NCBI GenBank assembly: GCA_026686845.1
Contig: JAIVEN010000021.1
Coordinates: 10,868,001-10,932,000, forward strand
Reading direction: 5' to 3'
From: Adenanthera pavonina
Lineage: Eukaryota; Streptophyta; Magnoliopsida; Fabales; Fabaceae
DNA length: 64,000 nucleotides
Shown: piece after piece, positions 11,701 through 23,700 of the stretch
How positions within the stretch are numbered: the first letter of the stretch is position 1
How the letters are laid out: each line of letters opens with the position of its first letter
Made by a program: the position numbers and the translations under genes
Notes under the pieces: model-generated
Told to the model about the DNA's origin: nothing
The model's input: the letters and a program-made list of their open reading frames with translations, nothing else
Database searches by the model: none

Positions 11701-14546
11701 GACTAAAAATGATGCTAGTTATCTAAATTGGTCATGAAAAAATTGGATTAAATCAGATAATTTTTATCATGGAATAGAGTTTTAAAAACAAAAAAGAAAA
11801 AGCAACCGACACACCGTTCCTCAAAAAACGATTGTTGGGAGAATAAAGAAGGAAATTTCGAGGCCAAATATTAAAACTTTGTTAATTTGGATTGGATCAC
11901 CTAATTACAATCAATTTTCAGTTAGAAAGTCGCCAAATATGTTGACGTCTCACCAAGGCAACAAAATAGCCCAATAGAGCTAAATTGCTTTTATATTAGG
12001 TGAAATAAACACAAATCTTTTTTAAAAAAATTAAAAAAAAAAAAAAAAAAACGTAAGCACTCTAACTAACTAAAGCAGGTCAAACTACGTCACCTTACCA
12101 GATCCATCATTCTCCACCGATACCCCCAAGTCATAACTTAAACACACCCACTTCATCATGAACTCAAAAATTTACATAAAAAAAAAACGAGATTTATTGT
12201 TTTTTTAAAATGTTAATATTAAAGTTGTAATTAAAGTATAGTTAAAGAAGTGTTACATTTAGCCTTCTCTAAATTTGATTTATAATTCATCATTATCATT
12301 TCATTTAATTTTTTATTATCATTTATCAGTTCGAATTTGATTTGCCGCTTATCTTCATATAAATGGATATGTATGACTATTTGGCTAAATAAATTATATA
12401 GTTATCTTTTATCAAATATAAAGTAAAGTAATTTTTATTGAATTAAATTTCAACTAATCAGGATTGAATCGAGTATTATCACAATGACAATAAAACTCTT
12501 AGCGAAAGATGTGTCCAATTATACTCATTTACCTAAGTTTCACAGCTATATGTATGTGTGTATCAATTTGCAATTAATCATTATCAACGTGATATACATG
12601 TGATTTGATTTTAAATTATAAAACTTAGTAATTACAAGATGGTGACGGCCCCTTTAATCTAACAATTGTTGACAAAAGTAGAAGATAACCCCTATTTTAT
12701 TATGAATTTGATTTTGTGTTCTACTTAACTTTTATTATGATTAATATTATTATTGTTGTTGTTATTATTTTTATTATTATCTTGGAAGTCAAGAATAAGA
12801 ATAATTGAGGCACCATGCATGTGAAAAAGCTCCTAAACTAGGGTGTGTGTGGACCTACCATATGGAGCATGAATCACAAATAATAATAAAGTTCATTTTA
12901 TGCTATTGAAGCCTTGAGTAAATTTTATTTTTCTTCTCCTTCATATATTTGTTTTACATCATGTTTTAAAATTTAGATGGGTTGTCAAAAAAATTTAATT
13001 CAATTACCATTGAATCTGATTGCAGAATGCTAACTTAAGTGATTGGTAAAGTATCTAGAGGTCCTAGCTCATTTTTTAAAAATAAAAAATAGACAAAGTA
13101 ATATGATAATAAATGTACATGAAATGAATTGAAAATAGTCTAATAAATATCATAAATAAATAAAACCTAACTTTTTTGACCGATTCAATGTCAAATTAAT
13201 TTTTATTGGATTTTATTGTTTTTGCTTTCTTATGCATTTTTGTTTGTTGATTTTTTTTTTTGGCAAGATGGATTTTCAAAGCTAACTGGATCAAAACTAA
13301 AACCATCTAACCATTCGACTCGATTGGATTTTTTCATGGACCTTTCGATTAATTTTTGAAGAAAAGAGAGAAGTATTTATTTACTTTTGTAATATTATAA
13401 AAAGATTATTGTTGTTCATATTTTGCCACATAAAGAATTTTTTTTTTTTGCCAAAACATATAAAGAAGTCATTTAAAGCTTATGAACCAGCTTATATTAA
13501 TCTGAAACTAAATTGTATGGTTTTAAGAAAAAAAATGGTACAGAAATAGAGGGGAAGAATTACAAAAAAACTGTATGGGAGGGGACATTGAATGTTTAAT
13601 TTTGTGATGATTTTTAAAATATACGTTACTTGAACTTGCAAAAGACTGTAGCCACAAGTTGTAACTTAATAAATAAAAGTGCATTTCAAGCAATCTTGTA
13701 AAAGGAAAACAAATCTTTTACAGTAAAAAAGATTTCTTTTTTACCTTAAAGAAATTATTCTTGATATTGATAATTGATGTGAGATATTTCCAATTAAATT
13801 TTTTTGCATTCCAAGAGTTGTATATTCAAAAAAGGAATCACACAGCCATCAAAAGAAGGAAAGAAGGAAGGAAGAAGATGGAGAAAGGACCTTTTTGGTA
13901 TTTTTGTACTCGTTCCCTTTTTACGGTTATAATTATGATTAGAGAGAATTCAAAGAATATATTTAGATTTAAATTTTATAAGTATGTCGGTTTCTTATGT
14001 AAATTTTTTTTTTTAATTTCACACTAAATACAATGTTTAAAAAGCAAATCTTTCAAATTATCTTTGTATTTAATTTCTTTTAAAGTACTGGAAAAAAATA
14101 ATTTCTTTTAAAGTAATCTAAAACATCTCAGGCCCAAGGGGGGAAAAAGACGTTTTTCTTTCTTCACCAAATGGATATCTATGAAAATAAATATCGTAAA
14201 ATGAACCCGGAAATGAATGTGCGATGACTAGTCATTGTGGATTCAGGTGATAATTTCTCCAAATTCCGCATCCAAACCAACTTAATTATTAGAGATACCA
14301 TACCATACCAACGCCGAAGAAAAGGTTGCGTTGTTTGTGCTGCGTGCTCCTAATCTTAAAGCCAACTAAGCTTGCTTTGCTGGTGGGGTTGGGTGGGATG
14401 GGGATTCCTATATCCTTCAACCTCAACACTTACATGAGTACTTCCAAATTCTTTTGGTGAAAACTATGTCCAGACACAAACCTTTCTTTTGCCTTTTGTT
14501 CTTTCTTTGCCCAATCCCTTCTTTTTTACCCAACACCTCCTTCCTT

Positions 14547-14552
14547 ATAAAC
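14547..14552 (+). promoter_or_regulatory. TATA box of the membrane-protein gene
   Basis: TATAAA lies 86-91 bp before the ATG at 14638, inside a CT-rich promoter and leader. The spacing suits a transcription start near 14580. Confidence 0.55.
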
Positions 14553-14637
14553 CAAACCCCCTCTCATTCCAACACTGTCTCTTTACACCACCACCCCCAT
14601 TAAGCTCTCGTCTTCTTCATCTTCCTCCTCAATTCCA

Positions 14638-15618
14638 ATGGATGTATCAACCCAGATTCTCAGAACATCAGTTCATCGTTTCCTTCAGAATTATCACTAT
14701 TTCACCTCTGTTTCTGCCTTCATTGCTCTTCCTTTCTCTGCTTCTTTACTCCTCTCTCAGGCTCTGCTCCCTTCCTCTTCATCATTCTTTCCTCAAATCT
14801 CCAATCGCATGACCACTCTGTTTGATGCTGCTGGATTCCCTTCTTCTTCACAATTTTTTACCCTTTTCAGCCTCAAGGCTTCTGAGACCATCACTTCCTC
14901 CATCTTCACCCTCCCCTTCACCCTCACCTTCTTCATCATCGCTAAAGCTTCCATTTTTCAGGCTCTGAAACAGCCAACTTCCTCGCCTTCTTCTTTTACT
15001 TCCATTTTATCTCTTTACAGACCTCTCCTCACAACCTGCATTAGCAACTCATTGTTGATTATCTCTGCCGTTGCAACCTCGTATTGTCTTGTTTTTTTCG
15101 CCTTCGGTGTCCTTGAAGGACTCGACGACTCTTCCCCTAATACCCTTCTCTTGGTTACAGCATGTGGGGCAGTTCTCTTCTCTGTTCTTCTATCCAATGC
15201 ACTGGTCATCAGCAACATGGCGATGGCTCTGTCTGGTATGGAGGGACATGGGGGGTATTTGGCGATTCTGAAAGCTTGTGTTCTTATAAGGGGAAGAACA
15301 TCAATGGCTTTGTTCTTGGCTCTGCCTATGAATATGGCTCCGGCAGCCATTGAAGCCTTGTTTCAATTCCGGGTCGTAAGAGCCTATCGTGTTGGTGGAC
15401 GAGCAGGGCCTTCCATGGCTTTAGAGGCGATTTTCATTGCTTACCTGTACTCGATTTTCATCGTCCTTGACACTCTTGTGGCCTCCATGTTCTACAAGAG
15501 TTGTAAAATTAGGTCGTGGATTAATGATGAAGATGGAAAATTGTTGCTCAGGATTCAGATTTCAGAGGAGGAATATTATGAGTCCGAGAAGACCAAGAAT
15601 TTCGAGGAACTACCGTGA
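14638..15618 (+). CDS. Plant multi-pass membrane protein of unknown function
   Basis: Single-exon gene of 326 residues. About six hydrophobic segments are visible, near residues 22-46, 88-110, 130-158, 168-197, 219-238 and 258-284. Serine- and threonine-rich loops separate them, and a charged C-terminal tail (EEEYYESEKTKNFEELP) is probably cytosolic. The general layout is that of the plant-specific, mostly single-exon families of uncharacterised integral membrane proteins. I recognise no catalytic motif, transporter signature or named family. The start is supported by a TATA box at 14547 and a CT-rich leader; it is the first ATG of this frame, and the stop is TGA. Codon use is like that of the receptor kinase gene, and the frame is intact. 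The membrane prediction is firm, but the role and organelle are unknown. Confidence 0.88.
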   Translation: MDVSTQILRTSVHRFLQNYHYFTSVSAFIALPFSASLLLSQALLPSSSSFFPQISNRMTTLFDAAGFPSSSQFFTLFSLKASETITSSIFTLPFTLTFFIIAKASIFQALKQPTSSPSSFTSILSLYRPLLTTCISNSLLIISAVATSYCLVFFAFGVLEGLDDSSPNTLLLVTACGAVLFSVLLSNALVISNMAMALSGMEGHGGYLAILKACVLIRGRTSMALFLALPMNMAPAAIEALFQFRVVRAYRVGGRAGPSMALEAIFIAYLYSIFIVLDTLVASMFYKSCKIRSWINDEDGKLLLRIQISEEEYYESEKTKNFEELP

Positions 15619-16880
15619 AATAAGGTGAGGATTATTATTGAAGTAGTCGTTCAGGATGCTCTGTTCTTCCTGGTTGTGTGAAGAAGAAGATAAAGATGAT
15701 GATGATGATGTTGTTTATTATTATATTATTGTTATTTATTTATTATTACAAACAAGGATGCATAGGTGGTGTTTGGATGCCAGATTTATTTATGTTGCTC
15801 GAAGAAAATCAATCGAGCAGCCTCTGAAGACATAAAGGGCTTTGGCTATGTGCAAAAGCAGATTTATTTATTTAGAGTCACCATTCTTGTTTATTGTCTT
15901 TTTCGAGTATATTCTTTTTTTTTTTTACCTGATTTTGAGTATATCCTTGGACGCTTGTCTTCTCTGGATTTCTACCATGTACATTGGCAACCCTTTACTA
16001 CGTGAAATATAATACCGAACACTTCTGTTTATTAGCTTTTTTTTTTTAATCTTATTTTCATATGAACTTTTACACAGCCTATATGAGTCTCACTTTTCAA
16101 TTTACGGGTGTATTGTACACCAAAAAAACAGAGAGAATTAGTGGTCACATGGATTCCTCACGTAAAATCATAGTATTTTAATTTAGATTGACTTCTATTA
16201 AACTCAAGTCTTCATGCCAATATTTTAAAAATTGTACTAAAAAGAATTGTCTCTTGATTTAATAATCAATAATCGAACCAGTTAAATCAACTTATCTTGT
16301 TTAAATATATATTAATTAAGTCATTTATAATAATTTTATACATAAGTTTGTAATATTGTAACTAACAAATCCTTATTTTTTTTTATGACAACACTCTAGT
16401 GTATAAAATTTCTTCCACTTAACTCAACTGTCATTTGGCACTAACAATGTCATTTGGCACTAACAACTAACAAGCAATATTATACTCACCAATAATAAAG
16501 TATCAATCAATATAAAATATAAAATTCATAACAAGTTAAACTATTCACAAGTTATAAACATTATGACTCATTTTTAAGATTACATCTAATGTAGAAGAAA
16601 ACATGTCTAGTGAATTCTATAATCACCAAAAAGAAATATCCAATACGAATTTTATAATAGAATTCTCGTGAATCATTGATATACCTAGATAAGCACTATT
16701 TACCTATAACATTCTTCAAACCTGATGGTTTGGTTTATCAATGACAAAAAAGATAGTTCAAGCTGAGAATGGTAGAAAAGTGAAATGCACCTCTTGCAAT
16801 GGTCTGCTCAACTATTCTTATCTATGAACAATCTGAATGAATGCACCTCGTAAAATCTCATAATATATGATGGCGTTTTG
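15619..16880. other. 3' flank of the membrane-protein gene and intergenic DNA
   Basis: The first 350-400 bp are of mixed composition and probably hold the 3' UTR. A short two-copy repeat of GTCATTTGGCACTAACAA lies near 16431-16466. No supportable gene. From about 16750 the composition rises towards the 3' UTR of the converging formin gene, so the two genes are transcribed tail to tail. Confidence 0.5.
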
Positions 16881-16899
16881 GTTGAAATCGTCTCTCAGC

Positions 16900-17784
16900 A
16901 AAACAACAAATGTACAACTAGTGAGGAACAGAGTACAAATTCCTCCGGATAGCACTTGCAGATTTCCTGTGTGAATTTGGGTTTCGGGTCATCGTCACAT
17001 CAGGGTGTCCACATTTGATCCAGAATGCTAAATTTTAAAAACCCTTGACACTTAGCAGAAACGTATTTCACAAGAAAAACGGAGAAAAGTATTATCTGAC
17101 TCAGCCTGCTCTTCACTAAATTACAGTTACAATACAGAGATTTGGCTCCTAATTTCTATTCTTAACCCGCCAGCTGTACAATATCTTCTCGGTTGTATCC
17201 TACCAAAATCTCTATGAAAATGAAGGGAAGGAACCAATTTCTATGTTACATGACAAAGAATTGAATGCTAAAGAAATCCTAAAGAAGAGGGTTAGTGCTT
17301 TGTACAAGGTTCCCCGATACCAGAATAAAACTGATAGACTTCAGTACTTTACAAAACAAAAAACATCAGCTCTGGTGCTGGAAAACCTACACCGAATGAT
17401 GGAAGCCCAAGGCAGTTCTTCTGCAATCGAAGGCATGGTTCAATCTGTATACCACAAAATTTCTTCCCGAAATGATTCATGAGGGACCAGATCCATTGTC
17501 TTCATACCATTTGCTGGATCCTCAGGGCATCTCAAGCACCCACAATAAGCATCCATTGTTGTCTCAAAATTTGATCTTTCCAGTGTATTCTAACACAGAT
17601 CAATAGGCCACAAGATTCTGGTTGTCACAGAATCAATGCCTAAGCCTGTTCTACGATTCAAAGGTCTGAAGCCGGCAAGAACTTGCTTTTCCACCTCAAT
17701 ACATCACCTTGCCACAAGGCCAGACCTCTGCTCTTTGACAAGAGCATGACGTCAGTGCAAAGGAGCGAACAACCCAGTTATCAC
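16900..17784 (-). other. Probable 3' UTR of the FH20-like formin
   Basis: This stretch follows the formin stop codon on the minus strand. It is clearly less AT-rich than intergenic DNA but has no long frame related to any protein I know, which suits a long 3' UTR. The end is not resolved; no clear AATAAA was found. A small intron is possible. Confidence 0.35.
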
Positions 17785-20700
17785 CTATCTTGCACTCTTC
17801 TTTGTCAAGTTAATTCCCTTGGCCTTTTCCATTTCAGCTTCTTTCTCAGCTTTCTTCTTCTCTAACTCTGCTTGTTTGCAATTTTCTTCATGTGCTCTCC
17901 GAAACAACCTTATAAAATTTAGGAGAGTCACAGTAACTGCAATCATCAAACCAGAAACAAGTAGAAATCAGCTTGAGAATTCCAAATATAATGGAACAAA
18001 TCACCACTTATATACCAAATGTAAACCCAAGAATGATGAAACTTCATTCTGACAAGTCTTGTCGGCTTCCCCCTCTATATATCTTATTAGACATAACAAT
18101 CCTCTCTCCCCCACCACCTCTCTATCCATTTATTCCACTTGTTCATAGAACTTACACGAGGATTCAAAGGGCTGTCTTCTCTTTCCTTTTGGAAAAAAGC
18201 TATTTAATCTCTTCCCAGTGTAAACACTCAAAGAGGTATCCTTATCCCCAAGATAAGAGATCTCCACTTAGCCCAAATTGTTAGAAAATGTACACTGGTC
18301 ACAACCATAGATGCAACAGAAAGAGCTCAAGGAAATCTAAAATCTTCAGAGATATTGCTTACACGTACTCTAATCCAAGACAATTGAAATCATCAGTACT
18401 AGAAAAAAGGGCACATGTCATGATAACAACATGACAAAGTATTAATCCTTAACTCACCTTGCTCAAATGGGCAACGGGCAGGATCCTCACCAAAATATAG
18501 TGCGAGTGCATCTGCATTTCTACCCTGTCCATGGACAAAATAAATGGTCATCATATCTCTTTATACCACTGCATAATATGCCAAAGGGTTGGTTAACATA
18601 TTACCACCACAGAATATAAATTTGTAACTGATGCCACCTCTGACTCCGCTCCAACAACAAATTCTTTTGATGTCTAAAAAGACAAAAATCAGTCAATTGC
18701 TGAAATATAAACCAAACAAGAAACCACGTAAAGTAAATGAAGGTTCGTCTGATGTAATTGTTCATCAGCATTAAAAAAAAAAACACTATAGAATCTTTCA
18801 ATAAAATATGAGCAGACACTTTTGCAGAAGAAAATTTTTTACCATAATACATGTGATAGTGATAAATAAAAGTACTAACATATGATCCAAAGTTTACACA
18901 GACAAATATGCTAGGAATCAATGTAAAATAAGGCTAAAAACAAGCATTTAAAATCTTAACTTGGACATATGTGCTTTCTTCAAACCATAGTTATGTGCAA
19001 AATGACAGAAAAAGGATTAATTAAATCTCTTCCGCACCCACCACAGTTAAAACTTGGAAGCAAATAAAATTGCTTTTACAACAAAGCAAGTGATGCCAAA
19101 TTTTATTAATTAAATAATTTTGATTTACATAGGGTTCTAAGTTAAGAATTAGAATTTTGTTTTTATTTTGGATCGTATGGCTTATGGTTATTACTATCAA
19201 CATAACTATATCTTTGTAACCAGTTTTAGTTATGTTAGAATTTGATTTGTGTTACAATTTTGCAGCCTCTATGTCTATGAATAGAAATACTGGACTCTTG
19301 TTTTATTCGTCAGTTAAAGTTCAGGCTTTTTTCAAGCTTGAGCTTTTAGGAATGTTTCTAGGCTGCCGAATTCTAGACCTAGGTGTGACCGTAGAATCCA
19401 ACCACCTCCAACTTTTATCCTCTTTTCTATTATAATTTTTTCTAATTTTTCAATGGCTTCTTAAACCAATAATTATCCTTGCATATTGGATTGTGGGATA
19501 TTGAAACTTTTTTTTTTTTGTGTTTTTTTTTGTTTGGGGGGGTGTGGTGTGGGAGGGGTGGCTGTAAACCAATTATGACCAAAAATTTACCAGGGCCAAT
19601 TTATCAATCTAAATAAATTTAAATTAAGCGATGATGATGAAAGTCACAATAATATAAATACACTTTACTACATTCATGATGCAGGAAAACCAGAATTTAA
19701 ATTTATAGTCATTTTAATTTGTCTTTCAAAATATTCATCCCTTTAATTTTTTTTTTCTTTTTTAGCATATGAACCAAGGAATAACATTAAAATGCCAAAC
19801 ACCTTACGGAAAACTTCAGATACAGGTCCATCGTTCTCAGATGCAGCAAGCTCCTGCTTGACCTTTTCTAATCCCTTGATGATTGCCTGCATCTCTTCAG
19901 CTAATGACTTTAATTGTATCTGCAAGGCAATTTACTAATTAGTATGCATAGAAATCCCATTACCTCAAAACCTGACAGATAGCTTTTTCTGTGACCAAAA
20001 ATAAATCTTCACCTTAGTGGCAGCTTCCAGGCTAATAAGGTCTAGGTGAAGATCAAGGAGTGCAGGTGACCTTTCAGCAAGGACCTAAACCCAAACAAGA
20101 AATGATAAGCCACCAAACAGTATCTTCATATATTGCAATATAGACTTATACCTTGCAAAGATAATGCATCAGTGTCATCTTATTGTTAGAAGCACGAGTG
20201 TCAGTGAGCTTTAAGAGACTATCCAGCTTAAATCCAACTGCAGATCCTGCATAAAATGATAACATTTGCACTTAAGAGTTTCATCCACAAACCAGATATT
20301 TTACATAGGATCAAATCCTAGAGAAACACGTAAAACATTGAAAGATAACAAATATGAAATGTCAGTGATAAACTAGGTGTTCATAACAGAAAAGATGAGC
20401 AGTAGGTCTAAGAAACTACTAACCCCTTGCCGTTCCTTGATTCAATGTATTACCCAAGTAAAGAATGTTCTTCATTATCTCTTTCAGTTTGACAGATTTT
20501 CGGACCTAAACCAAGAAAAGTAAATAAAGTCAGGAAATATACATAGCAGAATAGATGTTAGTGTCATGAGTTAAGTACCTCTTCACAGGCAGAGTTCACA
20601 GTGTTTAAACTCTTCCTGAATTCGGTAATCTGCATAAAGAGGCAAGAATAACAACTGAACCAAGACAAATAAATCATCCCCAAAAAAATCAGAAAAACTA

Positions 20701-23700
20701 AAGACACCATGGAACCTGAGAACCAAACTGAATCTTGAAAGAAAATACTCTTAATTTTGACTCCACTCGCGGCACTTTCATCAGCTCCAAGAAATACTGA
20801 AATAAGTGCGATCAAATATTTATAAGAATATAATATATACACAGATATATATATATATATATTAAGACCACATAAACGGAAATACGTTGCCTCTATCTTG
20901 AACTTGATTTCTTTTTAAAACTTTTTACCTTCTTACAATCAAATTTCAGTTAAAAACCATAGTTCTGAAACTCTTAAATTTGAATTGGCATCACTTTCTT
21001 TTTTTTCCTAACAATATCTGCTCCTCTTTTTTTTTTTCCTTCTAATGCTACTATGACAAATAGAAAAAAGAACTGAACCAGATAATTTTATCTTGAATAT
21101 TATACATTCAATTCTGCACTTCAATCAGAGCATACTTATTTTCTCTCTTGAACTGAACCAGAATTGAATATTATACATTCAATTGCACTTCAATCACTAT
21201 CATGTCTCATGCAATTTGACAACACCAATGCAAGTTCAATGTGCTCACGCTCATCTATTAAAAACTAGAAAATATAATACAATCACTTGAAATCGCTTGC
21301 CGACCTGCTCACACTTTCCCAAATTCTCCTTGTCCCCAGCATATCCCTGACCATTACCAAGAGGAATGAAAAATTAAAAGAGCAAATAAATCAGAGTAAA
21401 TGGATGCAACCCACTTTAAAAGCAGATTCCAAAAACAAGAAACCTTAATTGCCGAAACAAGAGGCAAGAAGCAGTAATCATTTTATCAAGCCTGACCTTC
21501 AAAAGTTCCATCTCCTCTTTAGTAGGACAAAATTTAATGAGATTTTCAACCTGATCAACATCTAATACCGACTCATCCATAGCTAGTACTGCAGCCTGAG
21601 AATAACCATTATGATATGTTAGATAATCTTAACAATTGATAATTACAGGTTGAAATCTCAAGAGTTTGGAGAAGTTAGTACACTTTAACTTGGCAAGAGA
21701 TCATTACAGGTACATCTAATATAAGCACTCTTGATAGAACTTAAGCTACCCTGAAGTGCTATCTTAATGAGTACTTCTTGCGAAATAAAACTACTATTCA
21801 TTATCAATGCCTTAAACCCAAATTTCAGATTACTCATATGAGCCTAGAAATTACAAGGTATCAGCTTACCATCATATCAGAAAGGGGCATCTTAACCTTT
21901 GTGAGCATAATTTCAGTATTATTGGCCCTCCTCAGGTCAATCTACAGTTTCAAATAAAAATAAATTATTGCTCAGATATTAGAGAACTGACCAACAAACA
22001 TAAGTCAGTAGGAATAATGAAAAATTATGAAAAGACAACATGAACTGACAAATATATTATTGCTCAGATATTAGAGAACTAACAAATAACCATAAGTCAG
22101 TAGGAATAATGAAAAACTACAAAAATACAACATGAACTACTAATTAAAGTTGCAGTAACAGAATTATAATTTTCTGAACAGAGAAAAGTTTATGAAGGAA
22201 TAACAGAACAAACATATTTTATTCCAAGAGAGGTATTTAGGGTGGTCATCCATCCGAACTTAATTTGCTTAACGTATCAAGATATGCAGGATTATCTCCT
22301 TGGCATTATAAAATTATGGAAAGCTATACATAAATTTCCTCCACAAATTAAGACCAAGTGCCTGATAAAATATTCACGATTCAGGTCATAATGAAGCTGA
22401 CTTATTTCATGTACACTAAACAATAGGATCACATTCCAATTTCGATATAAAATAGCCTTAAATGTAACAAACCTTCTTTATGAAATAAAAAAACAAATAT
22501 TAGGGCTGTACACTTGATGGAAAGAAAGATGAAGAATCATCAAGTCACCCTTCACACAATTGCCTTATTTCAAAATACCAAATTTCAAGAGCATTAACAG
22601 AAAAAGATACCAAGTGAACTTTGTCAGGTTTGGACCCAGCAGATTTACGTCGATCTCCAGATTTACCGCCTGAACCAACAGGCTTAGGAACATTTGCAGA
22701 GAAAAGGCTCTCTAGCTCTGAAAAGTCAAATTCTGGGGCACTAAGGTAGAACATGAAACCAGTCATTCCAAAGGAAAGGATGTGGAAAAACAGTAAGGCA
22801 GATGTATAATTCTAAAAATTCAACATAATTCAGACAAACAAAAGAAATAGAAACAAGTCAAATTACATTTGAGGTTCTCCGTGTCTTTGTAATTCATCCC
22901 ATAAACTTCCTTGTAATGCCCTTGTCACCTTACTCCAATGTAGAGGCTTTAAGGAGGATCGTCGAGGTGCTACTACACCACCTCCAGTAGGACGCAAAAG
23001 TCCACGCCCTCTTCCTCTTGGGTCAGAATTTGAACCTTTGGAACCTAAGGGTGGTGGTGGCGGGGGTGTACCACCTAGAGGTCCAGAGGGAGCAAGAGCA
23101 TTAGGAGCACATGCTCCAGGAGGAGGGGAAGGAGATGGGGCTCTAGTCATTGGAGGCGGGGGTGGTGGAGGCGTTCCACGTAACAGAGGTGGTGGCGGAG
23201 GTGGCACTCCTCTTGATGGAGGAGGTGGTGGTGGAGGTGGTGCTCCTCTTGATGGAGGAGGTGGTGGTGGAGTTGGTCCTCCTCTTGATGGAGGAGGTGG
23301 TGGTGGTGGTGGTGCTCCTCTTGAAGGGGGTGGTGGTGGGGATGGGGGTGGAGCTGGGGCTCCATGCATAGGAGCAGGAGGTGGAGGTAATGGAGCTCTT
23401 CTAAATGGAGGAGGTGGTGGTGACGGTGGAGGTGGAGGTGGAGCCTTGCTCAAAGGAGGAGGAGATGGTGACGGAGGTGGTGCTCCACTCAAAGGAGGTG
23501 GTGGTGGGGGTGGGGGAGGTGGAGGTGGAGCTCTATTCAAAGGAGGTGTGGGTGGGGGTGGGGGTGGAGGAGCTCTATTCAAAGAAGGCAATGGTGAGGG
23601 TAGTAAAGTTCTACTTGAAGGAGGTGGAGGTGGAGGTGGGGGAGGGGGTGGAGCATTTTTTGAAAAGGATAGGGATGAGGTAGGTGAAGGTGAAGATTGG

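Larger units (their letters stand above)
6887..14480. other. AT-rich intergenic region with MITEs
   Basis: About 7.6 kb with no supportable gene on either strand; open frames are short and of intergenic composition. The first few hundred bases are presumably the 3' UTR of the receptor kinase. Separately listed are a G-rich run (7603-7633) and two adjacent Tourist-like elements (8176-8780). Purine-rich tracts such as AAGAAGAAGAAG occur near 8950-9010 and 13850-13890. I see nothing else in it. Confidence 0.65.

Noticed and set aside
15015..15350. 111-codon minus-strand frame in the membrane-protein gene
   Set aside because: Antisense shadow of a clear single-exon gene; no motif and no promoter.
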